DNA of 58,194 nucleotides from Flavobacteriales bacterium. GTDB lineage: Bacteria; Bacteroidota; Bacteroidia; Flavobacteriales; Flavobacteriaceae. This document shows, piece by piece, positions 1-9,655 of the stretch. The stretch is taken from the NCBI GenBank assembly GCA_027066365.1, contig JAMONV010000002.1:1-58194 (forward strand), given 5' to 3'. Both the position numbers and the translations under genes were made by a program. A model generated the notes under the pieces. That model did no database searches, was not told the DNA's origin, and saw nothing but the letters and a program-made list of their open reading frames with translations. The stretch's first letter is position 1. Each line of letters starts with the position of its first letter.

Positions 1-1
1 C

Positions 2-3000
2 GATTTCGACGGGAACTACAGCATTACTGCCTCACCCGATGACGTGCTGGTATTCTCGTATGTGGGTTACAAAGATGCCAAAGAAAAAGTAGGAAATAGA
101 AGCATAATTAATGTGGCGCTTCAAAGGGGAGAAAAGCTTGAAACTATTGTATTTGATATTTCCGGCGAAAAGAAAAATATAAAAACCATAACGTATGTTG
201 TTCAAACTGTAAAATCCGACAAATTAGAAATCAGTGATATTTCCAATGCCGCCAGTGCTATTTCCGGGAAAATTGCCGGCGCTCAAGTTTGGGAACAAGC
301 CGGTTCAAAATTAGGTTCTAAACCAAAAATTCGCTTTCGCGGACGCATATCATTGAGCTCCGATACTAACCCCCTCTATGTTGTAGATGGTGTTCCGGTC
401 AATGATCCATCCGTTATTGATCCTGATGACATACAAACTATTGAAGTTTTAAAAGGACCTAATGCAACCGCGATTTACGGACAACGTGGTGAAAACGGAG
501 TTGTTTATATAGCTACAAAAAGTGCTAAAAAAGGAAAGTTCGGTGTTAATGTTAATAGTAAGATTACTTTTGAAAATATAGCTTATCTCCCGAAATACCA
601 AAACTGGTATGGACAAGGTGCCAGAAACGATGGTGATTGGCTAACTTATGATTATGCTACTTATAGCGCCATGGGCCCTCAATATCCGGAATGGGCAGAT
701 CCTGCTTTTCAAGGTGTAAGATTCAACCGCCGTACTCTTTATGACGAAAGTTGGGGACCTAAATTTGATGGCGAAGACGTAATGCCTTGGTATGCATGGA
801 TACCTGGAAGTCCTTACTTTGGGCAAACTACAAAATGGGAAGCCAAACCCAATAACGTCAAAAATTTCTATAACACAGGAGTATTTATTAAAAATAATAT
901 TTCATTATACAGTGCGACAAAAAAATACAGTGCCCGATTATCATTTTCGAATTTAAGTCAAAAAGGAACAATTCCGTATTCAACCTACAACCGTTACTAT
1001 CTTAATTCGAATTTCAAATACAACGTGTCAAAGAAATTCACCGTTGGTTTGCATGCATTATATTCCCAATATAAGCGTCATGGAGACTTCAATGATGAAT
1101 ATGGAAACCAAACATCAGGTTCATTCAATGCTTGGTTTGCTCGCGATTTGGATATGTCCAAACAAAAAGAACTTATAAATCTGAAGACTCCTGAAGGTTA
1201 TTTAGCATCTTGGAACTGGTGGGGACCTTTCTACCTTGCTTTATTACCTAACTATGGCTACCCGGTCGAACAACTTAAACGACCTGTTTTCTGGTTTAAT
1301 CACTACACTTGGCTTGATAGATATGATAGAAACAGTAATGGTTATAATTTGGTGGCTAACGTTTGGGCCAAATATAAAATTAACAATGCATTATCTTTAA
1401 AGATAGCGTTTAACCGTGCGCAAAATAACGGAAATTCAAACTTTCATTTACCTTATGAAATAGAATATTCTTCTGCACATGATCTTTATACTACATGGAT
1501 TAACAGTTTCGGTTTGTCAACATCTATTAGAACCGAAGATAATTACAACGGATTCCTCTATTACAAAAAAGATCTAACCGAAGATATAAATTTTGATGGA
1601 TTACTAGGAACAACCTTGAGAGATGAAAACCGATATTCCTTAAGTACCTGGATGGATCCCGAAGATCCGGAAAATGGTCTTGTTATACCTGACGTATATA
1701 GATTCAGTAACACTAAAAAACCAGTTGTAGCTTCAAGAGATGAATACCATAAAATGGTTTATTCAATTTTTGGAAAAACCACTTTTGCTTTTAAAAATAT
1801 GTTATTCCTCGAAATTACCGGAAGGCAAGATTGGAGTTCTGCACTGCCTGAAGATAATAACGGATATTTTTATCCTTCTGTAGGTTTGACTTGGAATTTC
1901 AGCGATATGGACGGCTTTAGCAATTCAAAAATCAGCAATTACATATCTTCAGGAAAATTCCGTATCGGTTGGGCTCAAGTTGGTTCCGATGTTAGTGCTC
2001 ATTTAATTTACAGTCGTTATCCTATCCTAAGTGATGTACCTTACAATGGATATGCAACCCTATTAACACCAAGCTATACAGTCGACCCTGATTTAAAACC
2101 CGCTTTAAACTCATCATTTGAAATAGGTACAGATTTGAAATTTTTAGATAACCGAGCCGGATTGAGTTTTACCTATTACTATGAGAAACGTAAAGACGAA
2201 ATTATCTTACAAGCTATTAGTGCTGCTACAGGATATAACAATTACCTTACCAACGGCGGACAATCACATCGTTCCGGTATTGAATTAACATTGGACGGAA
2301 CTCCTATAAAAACCAAAAGATTTTCATGGAATCTGACTGCAAACGTTGCATATAACAAAACAATTGTCGATGACGTTCCCGGAGATAATGTTGAAATGCT
2401 TGCTCCCGGCGGAAAATGGTGGAGCGGCGGTGACACCTGGGGACGAATCGCTGTAGTTCACAAAGAACATAAAGAATGGGGACAATTGAAAGGTTATGAC
2501 ATCCGTAAAGATGAAAATGGAAATTATGTTCTATCATCAGAAGGATTGTATTTGCCAACAAAAGAACAGGTTTATTTCGGAAGTGTATTACCTCACATAA
2601 CCGGTGGTTTCACTAATACATTCAAGTACAAAGACTTCTCATTCGTTGCACACTTCACATTCCAAAAAGGTGGTAAATTCTTCTCGGGTTCAGAAGTTTG
2701 GGGGTACTACTCAGGTCTTTATGAAGAAACCGGTATGAATGGTAAACGAGAAGACGGAGTGAATGTATCAGGAGTTGATACAAATGGTCAATCTGTATCA
2801 CACAATGTAGAAGCACGAACTTATTATAAACAGTTCCATAACAATAATATAGCCGGTCCTTTTATTCATGATGCTAGCTACTTAAAATTGCGTGAACTAA
2901 GCTTGACGTACACATTGCCAAAAAGCATTATTAATAAAACTAAGTATCTAAAAGGAGCTAGTATCAGTTTGATAGGTACAAATGTTTGGCTTATCGCTGT

Positions 3001-3115
3001 AGCTAAGGATAATTATCACCGTTGGGATCCTTCCGAATTATCACAGATTTATGGTGAGGATGCCCAATTACCTGGAACAAGAAGATATGGTGTTAACATT
3101 AAAATAAACTTCTAA
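2..3115 (+). CDS. SusC/RagA-family TonB-linked outer-membrane protein (5' end outside window)
   Basis: Outer-membrane active transporter that, with its SusD partner, imports oligosaccharides or peptides using TonB energy. The reading frame is open from base 2, so the true start, signal peptide and most of the N-terminal carboxypeptidase-regulatory-like domain lie upstream of the window; 1037 residues are visible. The end of that domain is seen (VFSYVGYKD), then a plug domain with the hallmark LYVVDGVPVND and IEVLKGPNATAIYG near visible residues 120-160, then a long aromatic-rich barrel ending in an aromatic residue (KINF). The SusD gene follows 35 nt downstream, so the two are almost certainly co-transcribed. 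The substrate cannot be told from the sequence. Family assignment is very secure. Confidence 0.96.
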   Translation, partial: DFDGNYSITASPDDVLVFSYVGYKDAKEKVGNRSIINVALQRGEKLETIVFDISGEKKNIKTITYVVQTVKSDKLEISDISNAASAISGKIAGAQVWEQAGSKLGSKPKIRFRGRISLSSDTNPLYVVDGVPVNDPSVIDPDDIQTIEVLKGPNATAIYGQRGENGVVYIATKSAKKGKFGVNVNSKITFENIAYLPKYQNWYGQGARNDGDWLTYDYATYSAMGPQYPEWADPAFQGVRFNRRTLYDESWGPKFDGEDVMPWYAWIPGSPYFGQTTKWEAKPNNVKNFYNTGVFIKNNISLYSATKKYSARLSFSNLSQKGTIPYSTYNRYYLNSNFKYNVSKKFTVGLHALYSQYKRHGDFNDEYGNQTSGSFNAWFARDLDMSKQKELINLKTPEGYLASWNWWGPFYLALLPNYGYPVEQLKRPVFWFNHYTWLDRYDRNSNGYNLVANVWAKYKINNALSLKIAFNRAQNNGNSNFHLPYEIEYSSAHDLYTTWINSFGLSTSIRTEDNYNGFLYYKKDLTEDINFDGLLGTTLRDENRYSLSTWMDPEDPENGLVIPDVYRFSNTKKPVVASRDEYHKMVYSIFGKTTFAFKNMLFLEITGRQDWSSALPEDNNGYFYPSVGLTWNFSDMDGFSNSKISNYISSGKFRIGWAQVGSDVSAHLIYSRYPILSDVPYNGYATLLTPSYTVDPDLKPALNSSFEIGTDLKFLDNRAGLSFTYYYEKRKDEIILQAISAATGYNNYLTNGGQSHRSGIELTLDGTPIKTKRFSWNLTANVAYNKTIVDDVPGDNVEMLAPGGKWWSGGDTWGRIAVVHKEHKEWGQLKGYDIRKDENGNYVLSSEGLYLPTKEQVYFGSVLPHITGGFTNTFKYKDFSFVAHFTFQKGGKFFSGSEVWGYYSGLYEETGMNGKREDGVNVSGVDTNGQSVSHNVEARTYYKQFHNNNIAGPFIHDASYLKLRELSLTYTLPKSIINKTKYLKGASISLIGTNVWLIAVAKDNYHRWDPSELSQIYGEDAQLPGTRRYGVNIKINF

Positions 3116-3150
3116 TATAAACCATATTCAATAATAAAAAAATCAAAAAA

Positions 3151-4668
3151 ATGAAAAAGATAAAATTATTTATTATAGCTCTATTGATTCTCAGCTCATG
3201 TAAAAACATGAACTTTGGAGATATCAACAAGGACCCTCTCGGACCTAATAACCCAAGTCCGAAAGATATGTTAGCCGGCGGAATTATTAACTTTTTTAAC
3301 AATTCCGGCCGAAGCTACCTGACCAATCCTACCTTTTACATTCAATGGCAAACCCAGAATATATATACCTCGGAAATGCAATATGCCGATAGCCCGATTG
3401 ATTGGGATCCTTGGTACGTTCAAGTACTTTCAAACTTTAAGCAAAATATCGATTTTATCGAAAATAACCGCGACGATGCAGTTATACTTTCAATGGGTGA
3501 TCCCAATAACCAAATCGGAGTTAATAAGATCATGATGGCATATGTATTCAAATTCATTACCGACATATATGGTGACATTCCCTTCAGTGAAGCTCTCGAT
3601 GCCAATAATAAAACTCCTAAATACGATAACCAAATCCAAATTTATCATGGTATCATTGATATGCTTAAAGAGGCCAGAGATATGTTGGATCCGGCAAAAG
3701 GCTCAATTGAAGGAGATATTATTTATAACGGTGATGTGGTTAAATGGAAAAAATTAGCTAACTCTCTAATTTTACATGCAGCACTTCAACTCAGCAATGT
3801 TCCATCAGAAACTTCTTATGCACAAAGCGAATTCAATGACGCATTAAATAATAGCGCTGGTGTCATTGAATCACTTGATGATGAAGCGTGGATTTATTTC
3901 ACACATAATGATCGTGCATTACAAAATCCTTACTCAAGATTGCGTAGAGATGATTATTTCTTATCAAAAGAATTTACAGATGCTTTAAAAGGGATGGCTA
4001 ATGGTTCTATAGGAAGTTGTAGCCCCAGTTATAATCATACACCAGATGACAGGATTAATCTATTAAGTAATAATCCATCAGATGATGGAAACCCATACTC
4101 TTGCGATTTTCAAGGTGGAGGCGCCAAAATGTCAGGTTTAATATGGAATCCGGATGCTTCGCTACCATTCTTTACAGCTTCTTGGGTTTATTTGGATCGT
4201 GCCGAAGCAGCAGCAAGAGGATGGACATCGGAAAACTTCGATGATATGCTTCTGAACGGTATTACAAAATCATTCGAGAGTTTGGCTGCTCATTATGATG
4301 CTGCTAACTATAGTATTTATCAGGCCTCTGGCCAAACATATGCAACTGCACGAGTAACTGACGCTAATAACGCAACATACGGCGGTGCTACTAGTGCAAG
4401 TGAAGCCAAATTAAGAGTAATAGCCGAAGAAAAATGGGTGGCATACTTCCCCATGGGATTTGAAGGTTGGGCTCAATGGAGAAGACTAAGTAATTATCTC
4501 CAGCTAGTACCTCACCCTCAACCCTTAAACTCAACTGGACAAATTCCCAGACGATATGCTTATCCTTTTAATGAAAAAACATTTAACCCCGAGGGTTATG
4601 CTCAGGGAAAACAAGATTTAACTCCTCAAGAGGATCTCAACGATTCTCGTATTCCTTGGGATCAATAA
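3151..4668 (+). CDS. SusD/RagB-family substrate-binding lipoprotein
   Basis: Surface lipoprotein that caps the SusC barrel and captures substrate. The 505-residue product has a lipoprotein signal peptide with a lipobox at LILSSC (Cys17). The SusD/RagB pattern follows: a helical TPR-like scaffold with YGDIPFSEAL near residue 140, a WKKLANSLILHAALQLS helix near 200 and EEKWVAYFPMGFEGWAQWRR near 430. The sequence resembles the SusD-like type 2 branch rather than the classical starch-binding SusD. It lies 35 nt after the susC-like gene and is followed by a strong terminator, making a two-gene unit. No glycoside hydrolase is adjacent, so the substrate is unknown; peptides are as likely as glycans. 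Confidence 0.95.
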   Translation: MKKIKLFIIALLILSSCKNMNFGDINKDPLGPNNPSPKDMLAGGIINFFNNSGRSYLTNPTFYIQWQTQNIYTSEMQYADSPIDWDPWYVQVLSNFKQNIDFIENNRDDAVILSMGDPNNQIGVNKIMMAYVFKFITDIYGDIPFSEALDANNKTPKYDNQIQIYHGIIDMLKEARDMLDPAKGSIEGDIIYNGDVVKWKKLANSLILHAALQLSNVPSETSYAQSEFNDALNNSAGVIESLDDEAWIYFTHNDRALQNPYSRLRRDDYFLSKEFTDALKGMANGSIGSCSPSYNHTPDDRINLLSNNPSDDGNPYSCDFQGGGAKMSGLIWNPDASLPFFTASWVYLDRAEAAARGWTSENFDDMLLNGITKSFESLAAHYDAANYSIYQASGQTYATARVTDANNATYGGATSASEAKLRVIAEEKWVAYFPMGFEGWAQWRRLSNYLQLVPHPQPLNSTGQIPRRYAYPFNEKTFNPEGYAQGKQDLTPQEDLNDSRIPWDQ

Positions 4669-4690
4669 TTGAAAGTAAACATAAACCTAA

Positions 4691-4720
4691 AACCGCTCCA
4701 TTAAACGGAGCGGTTTTTTA
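4691..4720 (+). terminator. Rho-independent terminator of the susC/susD-like unit
   Basis: A perfect 9-bp inverted repeat (4691-4699 with 4707-4715) closes a 7-nt loop and runs into a tract of T residues. It lies 22 nt after the susD-like stop codon. Confidence 0.88.
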
Positions 4721-4739
4721 TTTCATAAACTTTATTTCG

Positions 4740-4747
4740 TAATTTTG
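4740..4747 (+). promoter_or_regulatory. Bacteroidota -7 element (TAATTTTG) upstream of mrp
   Basis: TAATTTTG fits the Bacteroidota -7 consensus TAnnTTTG and would start transcription near 4754. That excludes the TTG codon at 4745 and supports ATG 4769 as the mrp start. No clear -33 TTG is visible at the right distance. Confidence 0.5.
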
Positions 4748-4768
4748 TCCTTGAAAAATTTAATTAAA

Positions 4769-5890
4769 ATGAAACTAAATAAGGAAAATGTCTTGGAAAT
4801 CCTGAAGCAGGTTAAGTACAAAGACAATAATATCATTGATGGTAATATCGTTACCAAACTAAACGTTAAAGACGATATCTTCGGGAAAGAAGTGGAAGTG
4901 GAAGCAGTGATCGACTCGCCCGCTATCCACGTCAAGAAAAAATTGGAAGAAGATATTACCAACGTTATTCACAATGAATTCGGGAACGATATCAATGTTA
5001 AACTCACCACCCGTGTGGTAGTCCCCGAAAACGAAAAAATGAAACCCATCGAAAAAATCAAAAATATAATCGCCGTAGCATCGGGTAAAGGCGGCGTTGG
5101 CAAATCCACCGTTACGGCAAACTTGGCCGTTTCGCTTACCCAAATGGGATTTAAGGTAGGCATTTTGGATGCCGATGTTTACGGACCATCCATTCCCTTA
5201 ATGTTCGATGTTCAAGGCGCACGTCCGGGTGCCGTCAAAGAAGGCGACAAAGTGTGGATCATTCCCGTGGAATCTTACGGCGTAAAAATTCTTTCCATCG
5301 GTTTTTTCGCCCAACCCGAACAAGCTATCATCTGGCGCGGCTCAATGGCTAATTCGGCGCTCAATCAATTAATGTTTGATGCCCAATGGGGTGAATTGGA
5401 TTTCCTTTTGATCGACCTTCCTCCGGGAACGGGCGATATCCAACTCTCGGTTATGCAGATGGTACCGGTGACAGGCGCCGTAGTGGTGACTACACCCCAA
5501 AATGTAGCCGTCGCCGACGTGCGCAAAGCAATAAACATGTTTGAAAATCCGAGTATTAAAGTTCCCGTATTGGGTATCGTGGAGAATATGTCTTATTTCG
5601 AACCGGCCGAATGCCCCGGCAATAAATATTATATATTCGGTCGTGACGGAGGTAAACATTTGGCCGAAAAACTCAATTTGCCCTTGTTAGGTGAAATTCC
5701 GCTGGTTCAAAGCATACGTGAATCCGGAGATATCGGACGCCCGGCGGTTCTTCAAAAAAATACTCCCGTAGCCAAAGCCTATGTGGAATTAACCAAAAAA
5801 ACCGTGGAAAAAACCGTGGAAAGAAACAAAAAACTTCCTCCCACCGAAAAAATCAAAATCACAAACCAAGCAGGTTGCGCCGTTAAATAA
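4769..5890 (+). CDS. mrp: Mrp/NBP35-family iron-sulfur cluster carrier ATPase
   Basis: P-loop ATPase that carries and delivers Fe-S clusters. The 373-residue product starts with a MIP18/DUF59-like domain (residues 1-90), followed by the ATPase with a deviant Walker A GKGGVGKSTVTANLA near residue 107, the Mrp signature DADVYGPSIP and Walker B-like DFLLIDLPPGTGD. ATG 4769 was chosen over the upstream in-frame TTG because a -7 promoter element overlaps that TTG. The gene is followed 8 nt later by a NifU-like protein, which supports a role in cluster assembly. I do not see the CPxC cluster-binding pair seen in some Mrp proteins; the matching place reads AECPGNKYY, as in many Bacteroidota homologues. 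Confidence 0.95.
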   Translation: MKLNKENVLEILKQVKYKDNNIIDGNIVTKLNVKDDIFGKEVEVEAVIDSPAIHVKKKLEEDITNVIHNEFGNDINVKLTTRVVVPENEKMKPIEKIKNIIAVASGKGGVGKSTVTANLAVSLTQMGFKVGILDADVYGPSIPLMFDVQGARPGAVKEGDKVWIIPVESYGVKILSIGFFAQPEQAIIWRGSMANSALNQLMFDAQWGELDFLLIDLPPGTGDIQLSVMQMVPVTGAVVVTTPQNVAVADVRKAINMFENPSIKVPVLGIVENMSYFEPAECPGNKYYIFGRDGGKHLAEKLNLPLLGEIPLVQSIRESGDIGRPAVLQKNTPVAKAYVELTKKTVEKTVERNKKLPPTEKIKITNQAGCAVK

Positions 5891-5898
5891 CAAATATC

Positions 5899-6144
5899 AT
5901 GGATTTATCGCCTCAAGACAAAAAAGCCTTGAATAAAGCACTCGAAGAAATCAGAGCCTTTCTCAGAAGAGACGGTGGTGACTTGCGTATTGTCAAAATA
6001 GAAGAAGAAACCGTTTTTATTCAGTTTTTGGGAAATTGTATGCATTGTCATATAAAAAACGTAACTTTGGAATTAGGAATAAAAGCTATTTTTCAAAAAT
6101 ACTTACCTTATATTAAAAAAGTCGAAGAAATTAAGACTATATGA
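5899..6144 (+). CDS. NifU C-terminal-domain (Nfu-type) Fe-S protein
   Basis: Small Fe-S scaffold/carrier of 81 residues consisting only of the NifU C-terminal domain. The fold markers are LRRDGGDLRIVKIEE near residue 22 and the cluster-binding CxxC in FLGNCMHCHIKNVTLE near residue 48. The usual Pro after the second Cys is replaced by His (CMHCH), a small deviation. It sits 8 nt after mrp and overlaps the next gene by 4 nt, so the three are translated from one message. Confidence 0.9.
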   Translation: MDLSPQDKKALNKALEEIRAFLRRDGGDLRIVKIEEETVFIQFLGNCMHCHIKNVTLELGIKAIFQKYLPYIKKVEEIKTI

Positions 6145-6782
6145 GCACAAAAGACATTTTAAAAGAAAAATTCGGAAACCAATTCGAAAACGACCTTATT
6201 GATTATCTCGACACCATTTCACTGGCCAACCCCGTAATCAAAGGACAAAAAATCATTAGTAAAGGACAAGAACTACAATATATCGTGCTACTACTTTCAG
6301 GCATTATGAAAGTAAGCCGGACGGACGAAAACGGCAATGAACATATTTTATTCTACCTGAAGGAAGGCGAATCATGCGCAGCCACATTTGCCATTTGCGA
6401 AACTTCCGATCACAAACACAGCGAAATCGATATGGAAGCGGAAACCAACAGCATTGTATTGCTGATTCCCCGCGAATCAATGCATGAATTATTGGCCAAA
6501 TTTGAAGGCTGGCGTAAGTATGTGCTCAAAAATCTGGGTGACAAAATCGTGGAATTCCTTAACACCTTGGATCATATCACCTTTAAAAAATTGGACGAAC
6601 GATTACTTTCTTATCTCCAAAATAAAGCCAAAGTACTCGGAAGCAATACCATTGAAATTACCCATCAAGATATTGCCAACGAACTGGCAACAAGCCGTGT
6701 AGTTATCTCACGTCTGCTTAAAATGCTCGAGCGCGACGGTTTAATCAAACTGCATCGAAACCGGATTGAAATTTTATCGTAA
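6141..6782 (+). CDS. Crp/Fnr-family transcriptional regulator
   Basis: Transcription factor of 213 residues. It has an N-terminal cyclic-nucleotide-binding-type beta barrel (about 20-130) and a C-terminal winged helix-turn-helix (about 150-213) with ITHQDIANELATSRVVISRLL as recognition region. It lacks the N-terminal cysteine cluster of Fnr. Single cysteines occur at ESCAATFAIC, so a redox or nitric-oxide cofactor cannot be excluded. Its ATG overlaps the nfu stop (ATGA). Co-transcription with two Fe-S genes hints that it may sense Fe-S or redox status; that is inference. Confidence 0.9.
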   Translation: MSTKDILKEKFGNQFENDLIDYLDTISLANPVIKGQKIISKGQELQYIVLLLSGIMKVSRTDENGNEHILFYLKEGESCAATFAICETSDHKHSEIDMEAETNSIVLLIPRESMHELLAKFEGWRKYVLKNLGDKIVEFLNTLDHITFKKLDERLLSYLQNKAKVLGSNTIEITHQDIANELATSRVVISRLLKMLERDGLIKLHRNRIEILS

Positions 6783-6785
6783 AAG

Positions 6786-7634
6786 ATGGAAGTTTTTACC
6801 CTCAAAACCCATCTCGGCGCCCGTATCGAATCCCTTAAGAACCAAGGAAAAACCATAGGTTTTGTACCCACCATGGGCGCTTTGCACGAGGGACATTTAT
6901 CATTAATCGAGCAATCGATTAAAGAAAATGATTCAACGGTAGTCAGCATATTTGTCAATCCCACCCAATTCGACAGAAAAGACGATCTTGAAAAATATCC
7001 GCGCACTTTGGAACGGGATTTGTATTTACTTGAACAGACCGACAAAAACATGATCGTATACATACCCGTCGCCGAAGACTTATATCAAGGAACCGTTGAG
7101 GCAAAACATTATGCGCTCAACGGTTTAGACAAAACCATGGAAGGAAAATACAGACCCGGACACTTCGACGGCGTGGCTACCGTAGTCCATAAACTTTTCG
7201 AAGCCGTCCGCCCTCACAAAGCCTATTTCGGAGAAAAAGATTTCCAACAATTACGAATCATCCAAACATTAGTCGAAAACCTAAAACTTCCCGTGGAAAT
7301 TATTCCCGTAAAAATCTACCGCGAAAAAGACGGCTTGGCGATGAGCTCGCGTAACCGGCGCTTGAAACCCGAAATGCGCCAAGCGGCTCCTTTTATTTAT
7401 CAAACCCTAAAACAGGCCGCTTCCATGAAACCGAATCATTCTCCCGGCGAAATCAAAAGACAAGTCGAATTAGCCTTTGAAAAACATCCGTTGCTTCGAT
7501 TGGAATACTTCGAAATTGCCGACGAAGAAAATCTACAACCGGCAAAAAAATTCGACCCACGGAAAAAATACCGCGGTTTCATCGCCGTTTTTGCTGGTGA
7601 TGTGCGGCTGATTGACAACATTCCCTTGAATTAA
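6786..7634 (+). CDS. panC: Pantothenate synthetase
   Basis: Joins pantoate and beta-alanine using ATP to make pantothenate, the coenzyme A precursor. The 282-residue length is typical. Visible motifs are FVPTMGALHEGHLSLI (HIGH-like nucleotide-binding motif) near residue 26, FVNPTQF near 56, YRPGHFDGVATVV near 120, the catalytic stretch AYFGEKDFQQL near 147 and the KMSKS-like MSSRNRRL near 184. It begins 3 nt after the Crp-type regulator and is followed 13 nt later by panD. Confidence 0.97.
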   Translation: MEVFTLKTHLGARIESLKNQGKTIGFVPTMGALHEGHLSLIEQSIKENDSTVVSIFVNPTQFDRKDDLEKYPRTLERDLYLLEQTDKNMIVYIPVAEDLYQGTVEAKHYALNGLDKTMEGKYRPGHFDGVATVVHKLFEAVRPHKAYFGEKDFQQLRIIQTLVENLKLPVEIIPVKIYREKDGLAMSSRNRRLKPEMRQAAPFIYQTLKQAASMKPNHSPGEIKRQVELAFEKHPLLRLEYFEIADEENLQPAKKFDPRKKYRGFIAVFAGDVRLIDNIPLN

Positions 7635-7647
7635 TTAAATTTGAAAC

Positions 7648-7998
7648 ATGAAAATCGAAGTGTTCAAATCCAAAATCCATCGCGTCCGGGTTACCGGTGC
7701 CGATCTCAATTATATGGGTAGCATCACCATCGATGCCGATTTGATGCGCGCAGCCAATATCATACCCGGCGAAAAAGTGCAAATTGTCAATATCAATAAC
7801 GGAGAGCGCCTCGAAACCTATGTGATCGAAGGAAAAGCCGGAAGTGGCGAAATTACGCTTAACGGACCGGCGGCACGTAAAGTGCAAAAAGGAGACATTA
7901 TTATTATCATTTCCTATGCATGCATGACTCCCGAAGAAGCCGAAAATTTCAAACCGACCGTCATCTTCCCGGACGAAAATACCAATCTCTTAAAATAG
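7648..7998 (+). CDS. panD: Aspartate 1-decarboxylase (pyruvoyl enzyme precursor)
   Basis: Makes beta-alanine from aspartate and so supplies the second substrate of PanC. The 116-residue zymogen keeps the self-cleavage Gly-Ser pair in NYMGSITID (residues 26-27), whose serine becomes the pyruvoyl group. It also has the downstream [12 protein letters not shown] and [12 protein letters not shown] motifs. Next to panC, it gives the cell the pantoate-to-pantothenate half of the pathway. Confidence 0.97.
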   Translation: MKIEVFKSKIHRVRVTGADLNYMGSITIDADLMRAANIIPGEKVQIVNINNGERLETYVIEGKAGSGEITLNGPAARKVQKGDIIIIISYACMTPEEAENFKPTVIFPDENTNLLK

Positions 7999-8002
7999 AT
8001 TT

Positions 8003-8983
8003 GTGAAAAAAACGCTTCAAATTCTCCTTCCGCTAGCCTTGGGAATAGGAATTTTATGGTGGTATATTTCCGGTTTTACGGCAGACCAATGGAAATCCGT
8101 CAAAAAAGCACTTCACCAAGCCGATTACACCTTAGTGATAATTTCCTTGTTTTTGGGATTATTAAGCCATTTGATTCGCGCCTGGCGTTGGAAATATTTA
8201 CTTATTCCCATCACGGGGAAAACTCCGCGTAATATCAACTTGGTTTTAGCCGTCGGCATTTCCTACCTTATTAATCTGGGCATTCCCCGAAGTGGCGAAG
8301 TGGCAAGGGCCGGCACTTTAGCCAAATACGAACAATTACCATTCAATAAAGTGATGGGTACCGTCATTGCCGAAAGAGTAGCCGATATGATTATGCTCGG
8401 CTTATTTGTTCTTCTGGGATTCTTTTTGGAAATGAAAAAATTAAGCACTTTTCTGAAACCGTATTTCTCCGAACAATGGATCTTGGGGGGAGGCTTTTTA
8501 TTATTAACCGGGCTTGCAGGAATTATTTCGGTGTTTAAAGCACGACAATCCAACAAGCAATTCGTTCGGAAAACAGCCGATTTTCTTCATGGAATCCTTC
8601 AAGGAGCCATGAACATTTTTCACATGAAACACAAAAGCATCTTCCTCCTTGAAACACTCTTGATTTGGGGCCTTTATTTAATGATGCTACAGGTCGTTTT
8701 GCTTGCCTTTCCCGAAACCTTGAAACTATCCTTCGGTGCTATTATTTTTACTTTTGTAGCCGGCAGTTTGAGTATTGTTGTAAGCAACGGAGGCATTGGC
8801 ACCTACCCCGTTTTTGTTACTAGCGCATTGTCTCTTTTCGGCGTGCCGCGTTCCACCGGTTTCGCTTTCTCCACCGTCATGTGGACTTCGCAAACGCTTC
8901 TACTCATCATAATGGGGATAATCAGCCTGATATTGTTACCTGTTGTTAACCGTAAACCTTCGCCTGCAGAAGCAAATACTTAA
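8003..8983 (+). CDS. Lysylphosphatidylglycerol synthase TM-region / UPF0104-type integral membrane protein
   Basis: Polytopic inner-membrane protein (326 residues, about eight helices) of the AglD/MprF flippase-like family. It begins with GTG 4 nt after panD. Family marks are the RAWRWKYLL segment near residue 62, GISYLINLGIPRSGEVARAGTL near 90 and a conserved VSNGGIGTYPVFV near 260. There is no C-terminal aminoacyl-transfer domain, so it is not a complete MprF. Members of this family are thought to help move or modify lipids or lipid-linked sugars, but the substrate is not known. Its 3' end overlaps the converging NUDIX gene by 38 nt. Confidence 0.85.
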   Translation: MKKTLQILLPLALGIGILWWYISGFTADQWKSVKKALHQADYTLVIISLFLGLLSHLIRAWRWKYLLIPITGKTPRNINLVLAVGISYLINLGIPRSGEVARAGTLAKYEQLPFNKVMGTVIAERVADMIMLGLFVLLGFFLEMKKLSTFLKPYFSEQWILGGGFLLLTGLAGIISVFKARQSNKQFVRKTADFLHGILQGAMNIFHMKHKSIFLLETLLIWGLYLMMLQVVLLAFPETLKLSFGAIIFTFVAGSLSIVVSNGGIGTYPVFVTSALSLFGVPRSTGFAFSTVMWTSQTLLLIIMGIISLILLPVVNRKPSPAEANT

Positions 8984-9545
8984 TATTGGGAAAAGTTCTC
9001 AGATTACCGTTAATTTGTTCCAAATCAATCCATTCCGCCTTTTCAATACCTTCCCTACGCTGTGGCACCAAATCTTCATCACCGGGCGAAAACATACGAT
9101 ACCATTTGGTTATCTTCATTTTACGGCGATTTCCTTCCCAAAAAACATGATAAGTTTCTCCGGCATAATCCCCGAGCTTTAACCGCTTTAAACCGCATTC
9201 TTCACTCACTTCTCGTAAAGCCGTCTCGGCAAAATCTTCACCCGCTTCCGTTTTTCCCTTGGGTAAATCCCAAATCCCTCGTCGATAAATGAACAAAATT
9301 TTTCCTTCGGGATTGTAAACTATTCCCCCTGCTGCATAAATCACATCGAAAAATTTCAAGAAATGCTTCCATGCTACATCCGGATGAGGGTCAATAAAAA
9401 ACAATCCCGGAAATTCTCCCCCCTCAAGTCGAAAAAGCAACTTGGGAACATTCGCATAGCGGAAAACATAAACCGGATATTCCTTATCCAACATCCGGTC
9501 ACTGAGAATTACTTCTCCTTTTTCAAAGAAAACCTTATATAACAT
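8946..9545 (-). CDS. NUDIX hydrolase
   Basis: Hydrolyses nucleoside diphosphates linked to another moiety; the substrate is not identifiable. A complete Nudix box is visible: GKTEAGE, then seven residues, then REVSEECGL (GX5EX7REUXEEXGU). About 75 residues precede the Nudix fold. ATG at 9545 (199 aa) is preferred over an upstream in-frame TTG at 9581, because a -7 promoter element lies between them. It converges on the UPF0104-type gene. Confidence 0.88.
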   Translation of the reverse strand: MLYKVFFEKGEVILSDRMLDKEYPVYVFRYANVPKLLFRLEGGEFPGLFFIDPHPDVAWKHFLKFFDVIYAAGGIVYNPEGKILFIYRRGIWDLPKGKTEAGEDFAETALREVSEECGLKRLKLGDYAGETYHVFWEGNRRKMKITKWYRMFSPGDEDLVPQRREGIEKAEWIDLEQINGNLRTFPNIKYLLLQAKVYG

Positions 9546-9563
9546 CCCCGCTACTTTTATTAT

Positions 9564-9594
9564 CAAAATTACAAAAATCAAGGAGAAAAATCAA
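9564..9594 (-). promoter_or_regulatory. Promoter of the NUDIX gene
   Basis: Read on the minus strand, TTG (9594-9592) is followed after 20 nt by TAATTTTG (9571-9564), matching the Bacteroidota -33/-7 form. Transcription would begin about 12 nt before the ATG at 9545. Confidence 0.55.
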
Positions 9595-9655
9595 AATTTT
9601 TATAGGTTTTTAAAGATACAAAAAACGTTTTCAAGCCGAAAAAGGCAACCGGAAA